A stretch of 64,000 nt of DNA from Hygrocybe punicea (Eukaryota > Basidiomycota > Agaricomycetes > Agaricales > Hygrophoraceae). The translations under genes and the position numbers were made by a program. Numbering within the stretch: the first letter of the stretch is position 1; each line of letters begins with the position of its first letter. Positions 50,563-62,360 of the stretch are shown one piece after another. The notes below the pieces were generated by a model, which searched no databases, was not told the origin of the DNA, and was given only the letters and a program-made list of their open reading frames with translations. The DNA lies in assembly GCA_963556145.1 (NCBI GenBank), contig OY744465.1, positions 1,116,001-1,180,000 on the forward strand, read 5' to 3'.

Positions 50563-50850
50563 ACTAGACTTCAATTGGGCCAGAGTGCACCGCCAGTCAT
50601 ATTGCTGAGGTGCATCCCTGAACTCTTGTACTGATGGAATCATTGGAAAAACTGTATAAAAAGGTATGGTCAAGTGCAGCGACCTTTGAGATCATCACTC
50701 AATGTCAGCCTACTAGACTTCCATTGAGCAAGAGCATACCTCAAATAATATCGCTGTGGTGCATCCCTGAACTCCTGAGCTGATGGAATTGTCAGACAAA
50801 TGGTATAAAAAGGTATGCCCTTGTGCCAAGCTTCAACATTGTCACTCAAT
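50563..50850 (-). repeat. 149-bp direct tandem duplication with coding-like content
   Basis: ACTAGACTTC begins units at 50563 and 50712. Both units carry GTGCATCCCTGAACTC and end with a TATAAAAAGGTATG box. On the minus strand both encode a related peptide (FRDAPQQYDWRCTLAQLKSS and FRDAPQRYYLRYALAQWKSS), so this is probably a duplicated exon of a lost gene. Confidence 0.6.
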
Positions 50851-52020
50851 GTCAGAACTCCCTCCTTTTCATTTCAACAGCGCTCAAGCCTTCCCATCCA
50901 ACCTGATTGATCCTTGTTTGCAGTTCACCTTCTCGGCCCCTGCCCAACCTCACTTCCAACTGCCACTCTGCATACCTCTCAAGCTGCTACTGGTGACCAA
51001 TGGCCAGTAAGTCTTACCAATCTGGACACATACTTGTAACACTTACCTATGAGCCCATAGATTGACCCTGCCGTTATACCCTTGCTGACCACAGATGATG
51101 CCAATCTGGTCCATCCACCCTCCATCGCCCAGGCTGTCAGTGGTCCTGCCAATCCCAAAGTGGCCGGGTCTCGACACAGTTAGAAGAAGCGCAAGGAATG
51201 GGTCCACATAATTAGTGAGGGCAGTGATGCTGATTGATTGATACCCCAATGAAAGTGAGGTCATCCATCTGGATCCAGTAACTATGCTGATCGTGATGTC
51301 AAAGCTTTATTAAGCTTCGTCGAGATGGTTAAGCCCATGGGTCAACAAGGATGGAGCAAAGTTTATGTTCGATACACTGAATGGGCTTGGCTGCACAAAT
51401 GCCCTGATTGTACCCTCAGTTCTCTCAAAATGAAGTTCAAGCAACTTTGCATGTCACGAAAATAACTGGGAGTGGGGAGATTCGTGAGAACATTGTCCAT
51501 GCCCAAGAGATTAAGATGCTGATTAATGAACGAGCAGGCACTTGAGCTCTCTTGGATGCCAAGTTTGACGACAACATTGATGATGCCAAGGTATCTGACA
51601 ATGGGGAACCTATTGAGATTAGCAGTGATGAGGAGGGAATGGCAGATGTCAAGGTCAAGGCCCATATTGGTCATGGATCCAAGGCTTCAGTCAACCCAGT
51701 TTGATCCCATTTGTCTCATGGACAGGAGTTGATGGAGAAGCTCAATAAAGCATTTGATCCAACTGTACAACTGGCCTGCAACTCTTCCTGAGTGATGCAT
51801 GCCCTCGACCATGCTCATTATGTCAGAATTGCCCAACAGTTACGTGACTCTCAAGCTATTGTTGAATCGCTATGAAATGTGATGATGAAGTTGCAAAGCA
51901 GCTTCCACTCATCTGAGTTGGCGCATGAATGAGCCAAGATGCGGATGGAGATGATGGGACTTACCATGAATTTACCAGCTATCTCAACGCCCACAATGAA
52001 GCCCCCAACCCATCCCCATA
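50850..52020 (+). pseudogene. Myb/SANT-like protein gene of a PIF/Harbinger element (DUF6818-like), decayed
   Basis: The segment 51290-51440 reads ALLSFVEMVKPMGQQGWSKV followed by YVRYTEWAWLHKCPDCTLSS and KMKFKQL, a trihelix/Myb-like DNA-binding domain of the kind that accompanies fungal PIF/Harbinger transposases. After a one-base frameshift near 51462 (A-run), the frame continues through IREN..HAQEIKMLINERAGT, an acidic IEISSDEEG block and a helical C-terminus. It is broken by in-frame TGA at 51543, 51702, 51789, 51873 and 51930. Upstream parts also contain TGA and one TAG. A Harbinger transposase remnant lies 2.2 kb downstream on the opposite strand, fitting the two-gene layout of that superfamily. 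Confidence 0.65.
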
Positions 52021-52059
52021 AACAGTTTATGCAATGTCATGACCCCAAGTGTTTTTGGG

Positions 52060-53360
52060 TGTAATGTCATGGGTTTACCATCAGACCACAGACTTAGATA
52101 TTTAAGTGCAACACTATGGATGCACACCTACACTCATTAGTACCCATTTTATGCCTTTCCACATTATGCATGCTAGTGAACAGACACAAATAGCATATAT
52201 GCTTACCTTTATATCATTTATTATGGCTTCACTAGCAATGCCCAGACCTAGCCATTTATGTATGGTGCACAGAGGCACATCCCCCACTCATTAGTATTTA
52301 TTATATATTTCTCTGTATTGCGCGTGCAAGGAGACAAGCCCAACTAGCATTCTTACCTATTTTAGCAGTAATGGATTGATTACAAATCTTGTTTACTTGT
52401 ATTGATCAAAAGCGGCTCAGCTAGATAATGGAAAATGATTAGATAAGATGTGAACAAGAGGATGATAAGATAATGATAAGATAGGATGCATCAGAGAGTG
52501 ATTGTGATATTCTGCTTACATAAAGACAATGGTCTATTGTTCTGAGCAGTCTATTGTTCTAAACAGTCCAAATGGAGATAGAGCCCATTGTTCACAGCCT
52601 CTTTGATGCCATCCATTGTTCTCATGACTCAGTCCTATTGTTCTCACTTTCCCATTGTTCTCAGTCCCCCGATTGTTCTCCAACAGTATAAATAGGGCCC
52701 CCAAATTCCAGTAGTCAGTAGGATTTCCCTCCTCACCACTCAGTAGTCACTCTTAGTTGGGTTCACACAGTGTGATCCCTCATTCTCTTAGTACTAGTAG
52801 TTACTCATTGTAGTAGCTAGTGCTTGCAATCCAGTCTAGTTCACTCTTATTCTATCATTCTCTGAGTTCTCTTTGTCATCAAGGAGAATTCACCCAGTTC
52901 ACTCAGTCCAATCAATTCATTAGTCAGCATTAGTCAGCTAGATACACTTCTAAGGTTAAGGTTTCATCCTAAACAAAATAGAGTATTCAAAAGGTATTAA
53001 AGATATCCCTGAACTAGTAGCCAATGTGTGTTTGAAGCTTCGGATTTAAGTCAGATATTATAATACCCAGAGATACTCTTGATTGAATAGGCCCTGTAGC
53101 CAAAACCGTCCATATTCAACTGGTGAATATTGTTATCAGTATTCATTAGTTCATATTTTTATATTCCAGTAGTTCATATTAGTATTTTCAGTACATCACA
53201 CACCCAATTGCTATTCATACCCACTCAAAGTCTCAATTCTTAATTGAAGAGACCTCACTATTACATTCTATTGATTCATATAGTACATATACCCACAAAC
53301 CCCTTCCTGATAGGTTATTTAGATATTAGAAACCCACGAACAACAAGAAGGTACCTGAAC
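52060..53360 (+). repeat. Possible solo LTR or promoter-rich repeat
   Basis: Begins around TGTAATGTCATGGGTT, holds a TATA box (TATAAATA at 52687) followed by CAGTAGTCAGTAG-type repeats and a non-coding AT-rich 3' part, as in many basidiomycete LTRs. No partner LTR, primer-binding site or target duplication was found, so boundaries and identity are tentative. Confidence 0.35.
52536..52694 (+). promoter_or_regulatory. Array of seven ATTGTTC motifs upstream of a TATA box
   Basis: ATTGTTCT/ATTGTTCA starts at 52536, 52553, 52587, 52615, 52637, 52654 and 52672, all in the same orientation, then TATAAATA at 52687-52694. ATTGTT is the general core bound by HMG-box (MATA/Sox type) factors. Use as an operator array is inference. 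Confidence 0.5.
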
Positions 53361-53638
53361 AAAGTCAACTCCAGTAATTCTTGGTGAAACAAACATTCAC
53401 ATAACAGTGATTCCTCGTAAGAATCAATACCAGCCAAAGCGTCGCTATGAGGAGAAACATCCTGATGGAGGTGGATGTGTCCTGTGGCTGATGGATACCA
53501 AGCCCAACAGCGACAGTGACAAAGAAAATTGCCAAGGCACCCCTTGACATGATAAGGTTCATGTTTGGCAACTCCATCAGCAACGTGATATTAGGGAACA
53601 CCCTGCCTCTGAAGACACTGTTTTGACTCTTCAATGTC
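53361..53638. other. Interval without a supported gene
   Basis: An 89-codon minus frame with hydrophobic stretches, not recognised. Confidence 0.3.
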
Positions 53639-54009
53639 TAGTGTTGCCAAGGCTATAGCCGATGCTTTTTGAAAAATTGCCTTTTTAGGCTAGTAAAATT
53701 AGGCAAAATTATGAAAATATTTGAGGAGATGGGCGAAGCCAAAAGCTGAGGGGTCACTTAAGGGTGCTAAGGATTTGGGGCTCAATTCTCAGGGTTCTTC
53801 AGGGATAGCTGTTGGATGGTAGCTGGCTAGGCTCAACAGCTATGGTTGAATAACTCTGAAGATTGGGCACCAAATTCTTAGCACCCTTAAGTGACCCCCC
53901 AGCTTTTGGCTTCGCCCATCTCCTCAAATATTTTCATAATTTTGCCTAATTTTATTAGCCTAAAAAGGCAATTTTTCAAAAAACATCGGCTATAGCTGTG
54001 GCAACACTA
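53639..54009. mobile_element. hAT-like MITE, 371 bp
   Basis: Long inverted repeats of about 150 bp whose ends read TAGTGTTGCCA, sharing the first eight bases TAGTGTTG with the right end of the hAT-like elements. Inner arms include GAGGAGATGGGCGAAGCCAA and its complement. No matching 8-bp target duplication was found, so the flanks have changed or the ends are off by a few bases. Confidence 0.65.
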
Positions 54010-54228
54010 CGAGTCTTCATTCCCCCCTTTCTGCTTTCACTAAACCTTCTAAAGATACTTCACTTGTCTCCCAGGATGCCGATGTTGATGTAGTGGTGTA
54101 TGATGTCCATACTTCGAAGAATGAGTAACTGATTTCTGTCTGGTGTCTTTTGTCTCACTGTCATTACTTTTCATATCCCAACTAACACCTGTCTTTACTC
54201 GAATTTTGATACTAACTACAGTCTGTCC

Positions 54229-55461
54229 TTACTCATAAACTGCTACAGTATGGTAGTTAGTAACACAATCATTTGCCCAAAGCTCTGAAAACAATGCGTT
54301 GTGTAAATCACGAGGTAGATTACCAGGCTCCATCCAAATTTGCTCATATATGGTTTGTATCTGGTTCAGGCTCACTTGGCATGTTCGGAGGCAATGACCT
54401 TGGACACAAATCTCCAATAAATTGGCTTGGCACTGATTGAACTCAACCAGGAGTGGGATGCATAACCATGAAAAGCTCTGTTTCAGAGTGTGGTTGCCCC
54501 ACTCCACTGTCTGGTGGTACAATAAAAGTTGTTGGTCAAATGGCATCCTGGTTTCTATTGCAGCCTCAGAACCCAGTACTTGATCTCCGACTTTGAATGG
54601 TGCCCATATATGACCATCCATGGCATCCGTTCCATGTGGAAATGCTGTGTCTGACACCAGGTAAAAACCTGGCAGCGTATGATCCTGAAGCTTCTCGTAA
54701 ATGGGTTTAGTGACCCAGGAATCATGCCAACTTCCTGGGGCATTCAAATTTGCTGATATGATGAGACCTATAAAACAATTGATGGCAACAAATCTTGTAG
54801 ATCAAATACAGTACCCTCAGGGGAAAAAACCAACACTGAAGAGATAAAATGAGCTCGCAACCAACCATTATAAGTCAGTTTTCAATGTCGACATTCAACA
54901 ACATCTGGACAGGTAGATTGAGGCCGTCAATGCTTGCAAATGCTCTGGTGAGCATAGGGTGTGACAACAGCGAATGAGGGCATTAAGGTGGCTGAAGTCG
55001 TCATCTCAGGGCCATGTAATAGTAGCATCGGGAAGCTGGCAAAGAACCTGCAATAAGATTGGGAGACCAAAATTGAGGTATCAGGAAACTGTCACTGGTA
55101 TGAGGGCAAAAATGTCCTGGAGTGCCACCTTGGGGGCTGTCGAGCACAGGTAATGAAGGACCAAACCTAGGCCACTGGTGGCATCAAGAGATCAACAGCC
55201 AGAACGTGCTGACCCCTTGGGATTCACGTCAGTACAGTGAATCGAGGTTGCATACCACTGGTCTTGAAAACCGTTGACAAGTATGTGGTGAAATGTTTCA
55301 ACATCAAATCCCATCATTACAATGAATCCCCTGTTGTCATGACTATGGAGGAGACGCTGCCAAGATGTATCGAAATGGGGGGTTTGGAAGGAGGATGGGT
55401 CGGGTGAGGTAGGACTGATTAGCCTGGCGAAGGATCCTCCGCTGCTCATTAGAGATCTCAA
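54229..55461 (-). pseudogene. PIF/Harbinger-type transposase remnant
   Basis: The minus-strand N-terminal block (55461-55192) reads WQRLLHSHDNRGFIVMMGFD and FHHILVNGFQDQW, typical of fungal Harbinger (DDE_Tnp_4) transposases. A middle part near 54890-54800 reads TYNGWLRAHFISSVLVFSPE. The C-terminal block (54747-54229) reads NAPGSWHDSW, GFYLVSDTAFPHG (the catalytic Asp region of the DDE fold) and QTVEWGNHTLKQSFSWL, ending in a RTCQVSLNQIQTIY-type helix. The stretch 54900-55190 is frameshifted or intron-broken. Partner of the Myb-like gene at 50.9-52.0 kb. Confidence 0.75.
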
Positions 55462-55751
55462 AGTCTGTTATTCAGTTGCACTAGCTGTTCCTCATAATTT
55501 TCTTCTGCTTGCATAGTGGTGTTAGATGCTGTGGTGGTGTCCATTGTGTTTGCCCTCCCTAAAACAGCCCTAGCCGTGTTTACAATGAATATGATTATCA
55601 TTTGTCTTTCGGCCTTATGGTGTACTTTCATATCATAGATTATAATCATAAATCCTAGATCTTTCCTGATATAACAAAAAAAGGCTCTCTAGATTATAAT
55701 TTCCTAATGGATGTTGGCCCAATCTTTTTATGCGTGTTTGTATAAATGATG
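55462..55751. other. Harbinger 5' flank
   Basis: No recognised gene. A 63-codon minus frame here (55649-55458) may be the N-terminal leader of the transposase. Confidence 0.3.
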
Positions 55752-56489
55752 GCACTTTTTGAAATTTTTTGAATCAATTGAATAATATGGACTTAGACAA
55801 ATTTTCTGTGCTCAATCTTGTATCTCATGAAATACTGCATGGATTGACATGGTTACAGAGGGAAAGTTGTAGTATTTTCTAAGGGCTATCAGCTCCTGTA
55901 ATTACATTTGGACTATATTTAGTGTATGATGAGTGGTGGATGAAACAAAGGGGTAAAGTAGTATTTTTGACACCCAATATGATATTGTATAATTATGGCA
56001 TCCAAAGAGCTCCTATGAAGAAAATTGTAGGGAGAAAATTGTTCAGCATTTCAAGGGCTAGAAGCTCATATACCATATTTTGCTTCATTTTTGTCCTTTG
56101 AGTCAAATATTACTCTGTATTATATTTGTTTATAGTAGGCTTGAAATGTCACATGAATCATAATTATGGGATCAAAGGACAAAAATGAGGCAAAATACAG
56201 TATATGAGCTTCTAGCCCTTGAAATACTGAACAATTTTCTCCCTACCATCATCTTCATAGGAGCTCTTTTGACGCCATAATTATACAATATCATATTGGG
56301 TGTCAAAAATACTACTTTACCCCTTTGTTTCATCCACCACTCATCATACACTAAATATAGTCCAAATGTAATTACAGGAGCTGATAGCCCTTAGAAAATA
56401 CTACAACTTTCCCTCTGTAACCATGTCAATCCATGCAGTATTTCATGAGATACAAGATTGAGCACAGAAAATTTGTTTAAGTCCATATT
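55752..56489. mobile_element. Palindromic MITE, copy 2
   Basis: Inverted arms (about 55784-56105 and 56170-56489) around a loop of about 65 bp. The left arm shares AGTACTGCATGGATTGA-like, TCCTGTAATTACATTTGGAC and AAGGGCTAGAAG segments with the 48773-49591 element. The left side extends further (to about 55752) than the right, which is truncated. Confidence 0.8.
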
Positions 56490-56599
56490 CACTTCAGGCA
56501 ACCACCTAGCCCCAACTAATTAGATGTAACACAACTCTATAGGTGTTCCATCTAAATGTTCATATAAACATGGTACTCCCAAGGACAATTTATTGCCCC

Positions 56600-57830
56600 A
56601 GGGACATTCTGACTGTAGGAAGGCGTAGGGATATATTTTGATCCATAGGGACAATTTCCAAAGAAGCCCAAGGCCTGAATAGTTATCCCAAGGGATGATT
56701 TTGACAAAGGACCATGGCCTGAAAATATGATCCCATGGGATATATTACAATACCATCAGGGAGAATATATATTTTTCTAGGATATATTATAGAAATATCT
56801 CAAGCAGGTCTACTATAGCCAGAGATAGTGTTGTCTCAGCTCAAGCTGATGTTTTTTGATTAAAAGGCCTAGGAACTGTAATAGTATCCCAGGGGATATT
56901 CTGGTGGTTGTAGAAACAGCCCATGGGACACATAAAATATTCTTTGGGATATTAATTTTATCCCAGAAAGCAAGCCATGGGACACAAAGAATGTCCCTTG
57001 GGATACTTATCTTACCTGAGAAAAGCCCATGGGACACATAGAATCTCCCATGGGATACTTATGTTGTCTTAGAAAACAGCCCATGGGACACGTAGAATAT
57101 CCCTTGGGATACTTTTGTTGTCTTGGAAAACAGCCCATGGGACATGAAAAATATCCCTTGGGATATTTACCTTACCCGAGAAGAGCCCATGGGACACATA
57201 GAATCTCCCATGGGATACTTATGTTGTCTTAGAAAACAGTCCATGGGACACATAGAATATCCATTGGGATACTTTTGCTGTTACAAAAACAGCCCATGGG
57301 ACATGAAAAATATCCCATGGGATATTTACCTAACCCCAGAAAAGCCCATGGGACACATAGAATATCCCATGGGATACTTATGTTGTCTTAGAAAACAGCC
57401 CATGGGACATGTAGGATATCCCTTGGGATACTTTTGTTGTCTTAGAAAACAGCCCATGGGACATGAAAAATATCCCTTGGGATATTTACATTACCCAAGA
57501 AAAAGCCCATGGGACACATAGAATCTCCCATGGGATACTTATGTTGTCTTAGAAAACAGTCCATGGGACACATAGAATATCCATTGGGATACTTTTGCTG
57601 TTACAGAAACAGCCCATGGGACATGGAAAATATCCCTTGGGATATTTACCTTACCCAAGAAAAAGCCCATGGGACACATCAAAGCAACCCGTGGGACACA
57701 AAGAATGTCCCTTGGCATATTTACATCACCCAAGAAAAAGCCCATGGGACACATAGAATATCCCATGGGATACCTATCTCATCTTAGAAAACAGCCCATG
57801 GGACAAATAAAATATCCCTTGGGATATTCT
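56600..57830 (+). repeat. CCCATGGGA satellite, about 53-bp units (about 17 clear copies)
   Basis: Each unit reads AGCCCATGGGACACATAGAA, TATCCC(A/T)TGGGATACTT and a TTGTCTTAGAAAAC-type linker, so every unit holds two near-palindromes that can pair into a hairpin. Clear copies run from 56926 to about 57830; diverged ones start near 56600. ORFs of the PMGHIEYPMGYLCC type are repeat artefacts, though three forward frames stay open over several units. Confidence 0.85.
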
Positions 57831-60800
57831 TATAGGTCTTCGGAACAAAGAATCACTGTATCATAAAGGCCCACTACAACATGCAAACTGGTATACGAAG
57901 AGGGGCTAAGCAAAGGACACATGGTATGTACCAACCTGAAACCAATTCTGCAAGTTTGCTCATCTTCCGAGCCATCCAGAGTTTCATCCACCAAGCCATC
58001 CGGAGTTTCATCCACGAAGTCGACATCATATTCACGTTGGTGGCAGGAGGGACCTGCCTCAGGTGTCTTCGGCATCCTGTTGTAATCGTGGGCATGTGTG
58101 TGATTTTGGTAGGCCTTAGACTTCTTGTGCATGGCAAGCTTGGGGATTCGCATCATATGAGCCCCATCAGAGTACTGGTATTGAGAATAATCATCCTCGT
58201 AGTGAGCGCGCTTCCTTACATGCAATGGGGGGCTTGCCACTTCATGATCAACCTGTTGATAAAAATATTCGTCTGGATGATATCTCCTATATTCATCGGC
58301 ATCCAAAGGCCTACCCATGGGTCGTGGCATAGTGGAGCGAGACACCATCGGGGCAGCTCCATAAGAAGCAGCATAATGCTGCTTCTCGCGTGGCATGATA
58401 GCTTTGTCATCCATAAAACGGCGCTTGTCTCTCCTGGCATCCTTTATGATAGGTCCGTCATCTTCTGGATAAGGCCGAACTTTGGGTTGCCATTGCAACA
58501 CAGGCGGATGCCGGGCAGCTTTGTTCTTGTGCAGATTATGAGGGGGGCCTTCATCCGACTCCCACTCAACCCCAACATCTGAATCGACAGCTCCAAGCTG
58601 CATCAACTCATTGTTCATGGAATCAACATCGCGGTCACGGAGGGTGGGTCGAACGTCATGGGGCCGCACAGCAGGTTGCCACACTCTCTCTGCTGTATTC
58701 TTGGATGTAAGGTTATCGTGCGAGGCGGCAGCTTTCTTTTTAGAAATGCGTGAGCGGTTTTTTGCCGCATACATCTTCTCAATGTGGGCGATCCATTCTG
58801 GACAGTCCTTGAGGATTCGGAGAGAGGCGCCGGAGCTTGATATGACTAAAGGAATGTGCCCCTTGAGCGGGTCGTCATCAGGGCGAGCAATATCCTCTAC
58901 AGGTGGGGTCTTAGGCAACATTTCATGAAAGTTTGATATACACACCATCACTCCATGACACAATGTGCGGATAAGGATTGTCATTATTGTCGTTCCTCAC
59001 ATTCTCGATGTAGCCCCCTACCAGCCAGCTAAGGGCACTGGTGGCTAGATTCTTCAAGTTGAAACCTGGCCTGGGGGATATGATATCGTCTGGCCAATCT
59101 AGAATACATAGGTGGTGCTGCCAGGCATTCTTCATCCATTTTCCGTAGTGCATTTTCTTCCTGAGCACGTCCTCAACCTCCTCGGCTGTACAAATGTTAG
59201 CAGAATACACTGGACAAGGCTAGGAATACATACCGGCGCCGTTCTGCATCATGGATGTGAACACACGGCGATCACGATCACGATTGTTTTCATGGCCTCG
59301 GCACTCTACATCAAGGGTCCCAACTGGAAGGTTTAATCCCTTCCTGCGGTACTCAATAGACCTGCCATGCCGTCAGTCAAAGGAACATTTTTGGGTGAAA
59401 TAAACACACTTGAGGGTTGTGGTTATCTTATCCATGATTTCATGAACGTCCAGGTTGTGGGCTTCAATCAACTGGAACACTGCGTCAGAGCCTCCAAAAA
59501 AGGCCGAGGTTTGTCGGGCTGCAGCATCCATTCCTGTGTAAACGATCGCGCCGATGACTTCAATTTCTTCCAGATTATGATATGATGCAGCCTGCAGGAA
59601 TGATGAAATCGCCGTAGAAGTGCTCTGTCTTGGTACTCACCAAACTCATAAACTGGTCCTTTGCAGCCTGCATCGTTGCGACGATGGACTTAAGAGTGTG
59701 TGCACCACCAATCTCACCATCGTCCAGGGCATCCATGAACTCTAGGATTGGCTTCAAGACTTCCGCGCGCTTGACAGGGTCCTCCACCGATAATACCATC
59801 TCGCGATAGGCCCGGTTCATGACTTTACCATACTCTGTGTAGGTGACTGCTCAGGGGATTAGTGGCAAGCGCAGCGCAAGTAAATTTTTTGACTCACGGC
59901 TACCTTTAGGGTTATGGTGTGCATACCATTTTTTGAACATGTTGAATGGGTTCTTGGAGCGGGACGTGCGGACTCCTAAGCCGGCGGCGAGCATGACATC
60001 CCGTGTGCTTTTCTTGTATTTGCGGGCAATTCTCTCAGCCTCTCGGGTCACTTTGAGAGTGAACTCCTGTGCTTCCGCTCGTGCCGCCTTGGAAAGCGGC
60101 CCCGGAGTTTTGATCCAACGGCCATCACCCTCATTAGCATCCTCCTCATCACCATCACCAGCCCTCTCTTCGTCGCCACGATTAGCATCGTCATCGCCGG
60201 TGCGAGCGCGCTGCTTGGTCGCCTTGGAATGGTGCTTTTGGGCTTCAGCGCCATCGACAGTCTCCTCGTCATCATTGTCAGCATTCTTGTGAATGCGGAT
60301 GCCCTTCTTGGCTGCCTTGGGACGACGCTTGCGTGGTGGAGAATCGTCATGCTCCGAAGCAGCCTCCCCTGACAGTTCACGGTCCACGCGTGCATCCTCC
60401 GATTCCGTATCACTGGCTTCGTGACCGCGTTCTGCCTTCTTGCGATGCACGGCTTGCTTTGCTTGCATTGCTTGGCCATAGTCGCTGCCAGAGGTCCCAG
60501 ATTCGTCATCATCTAGCATGGCTTCTGAAATGACATCAGTGGGGACTTCATCATGTTAGTGACAATGAACAAACCGGGCGCTTCTGGAACTCCCCCCTGC
60601 GGCAAAATTTCAGGGGCCGGGGTCCCTCCAGCACTGCTCGGTTCTTGTGGTGTGGGGACATCTTTGTCAGCGGTCTGAAAAAAATGCGGCGAGAGAACAA
60701 GTGAGCGAAAGTCGGGGACAAAGGCCAAGGAAAACTCACTGGCTGCAGCTGGCCTACAGCTGGTTGATCAGGCCTGTTGCCTCCGTCGTCGCGTGCACCA

Positions 60801-61411
60801 TCAACGGTGTTGTCTTCATCATCGCGCGCACCATCAACGGCCATCTCTGCCGTACTATTCACAAGGTTAGTGTTTCGCTCCTTGTCCCCCTCGCATTTGT
60901 CCACTTCCTCAGCTCGTCCTTCATTATTGCGAACACCCCGTTTGGGGCGAGGATGCTTGGCTTTCCCCTTCAACGCGCCATTCGCAGCGCCCGGGGGTTC
61001 CCCCTCATGTACCACCAGCTCATTCACCTCGTCTAACGCGTTAGATGCGTTAGATGCTCCGCCAGTTTGTCCTACATTGCTGCGAGTGCGTGATTTGGAG
61101 TGAGGACGCTTGGATTTTCCCATCAACGCGCCATTCGACGCGCTAATCACAGATCTAGGGTCTTCCCCCTCGTTTGCCGCCAACTCCTCTCCCCCTTCTA
61201 ACTCGTCTACTTCCTCAGCTGGTCCTTTGTCACCACGAACATGCGGTGTGTGGGGAGGACACTTGGCGTTTCCCTTCACTATGTTGGGACGGCCCGAGGG
61301 CGCAGCAGTAGCATGGGACTGGGAAGAACGCAACTGTCGGGGTGCGTCTGCGACGATGGCGGGCGTGGACATAGACCTGGGGGTCTTAGAGGTGGTGGGT
61401 GGTGGGGGCAT
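57830..61411 (-). CDS. Large orphan multi-exon gene with HMG-box-like segment, divergent from KDZ transposase
   Basis: Exons that chain in frame: 61411-60740, 60674-60575, 60524-59898, 59846-59641, then about 59589-59430, 59382-59235, 59186-58957 and a last exon from about 58922 to 57874-57830. The N-terminal 400 residues are Ala/Gly/Glu/Lys-rich with KGKAKHPRPKRG-type basic patches. Residues about 440-520 read KNPFNMFKKWYAHHNPKG and YTEYGKVMNRAYREM, resembling an HMG-box-like fold. Then come IGAIVYTGMDAAARQTSAFF and a VEDVLRKKMHYGKWMKNAWQ..ILDWPDD block that I recognise from numerous uncharacterised agaricomycete proteins. The C-terminal third is His/Asp/Tyr-rich and ends beside the satellite. 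An upstream exon (about 61580-61497, TTLDDMLSHYRSDKTGT) may precede 61411, so the true start is uncertain. One intron near 58922-58957 would be unusually short. Confidence 0.65.
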
Positions 61412-62360
61412 CGTTGTCCAGAGATTGGCGAGCAGGAGCTGAGTTTAATTGTATCAGATTAATATCAATAGTTACGCGATTGAAAACAAATTGTACCTCA
61501 GATTGGAAAGCCGTGCCAGTCTTGTCACTCCGATAATGGGATAGCATGTCATCCAGGGTTGTGAGCACGCTCAATAACTGCTTGATGTGTCTGGACTAGT
61601 CAACTTGGGATCGTTCAAGTTTATTAGTAAATTAAATGAACTTACGGTGGTTGAGCGGAAGGCCGAGTGCGATGGGTTCCGCAGTTCTGAAAGGAATTCC
61701 GTCAGTACGATACCGTCTTCTTGAGATGACTTACGTCAAAGAGGCACTCCAGACCCACAAAATGATACCGCAGGACATGAAGGAGAAATGCGTCGTTGCC
61801 GCAAATCGAGCACACAGAAGAGACTGCGATAAGATAGACTGAGTGGATCGCGGCGGCGGCAAACCACGGTAGCCAGAAGATGGGGAAGATGAGAGGCTGA
61901 CAGGTCATAACTTGAGAGTTGGGAGAAGTGAGGCATTTGAAATTGTCCCACCATAGTGGGAAACGTCCCAAACTAGAAAGTTTCCCAGGGCCATTTCAAC
62001 GAATCAACAAGGTCACCACCCTCAGGCTGAGGATGAGGGGCAGCAAGACATCCCCCATGTCGGTGCAGATGATTTTCTGGCGGTATATATCAAGTGCTGA
62101 GCTCCTGGTAAGTCGGATTTGCATTTCTGGCTGGGCAACTTTTACTAACTCACGTGGAAATCAGTCTGGCCAGCGACTTGTCACTCTCGTACTTTTCGTC
62201 ATTCTCTGGTCAGTCTCATGTCATTCTGGTTCTCCACCGACGTTAACAACACTTCTAGCTCCTCAATGTCATTCCGCTGACCCAAAGCAAGGTACAAACC
62301 TCGTTTACCATCCTCACCAGCAACAAGCACTATCTTTCCTCACCTGCGACCAGCCCCATA
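61412..62360. other. Divergent intergenic region, possibly holding upstream exons of the orphan gene
   Basis: A minus-strand exon-like block at 61580-61497 ends in a GTACAATTT donor and is followed by an acceptor at about 61440 before the 61411 ATG. Beyond it, only short unrecognised ORFs on both strands. It also has to contain the promoter of the KDZ transposase gene. Confidence 0.4.

Noticed and set aside
53631..54017. 8-bp target duplication for the 371-bp hAT-like MITE
   Set aside because: Left TCAATGTC and right CGAGTCTT differ; shifting the ends by a few bases did not help.
57029..57787. ORFs with Pro-Met-Gly-His repeats as a repeat protein gene
   Set aside because: Period artefact of the CCCATGGG satellite; no upstream promoter or consistent single frame.
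57830..61411. TET/JBP dioxygenase in the gene divergent from KDZ
   Set aside because: No HxD..H..R iron/2-oxoglutarate motif arrangement in the spliced reading.
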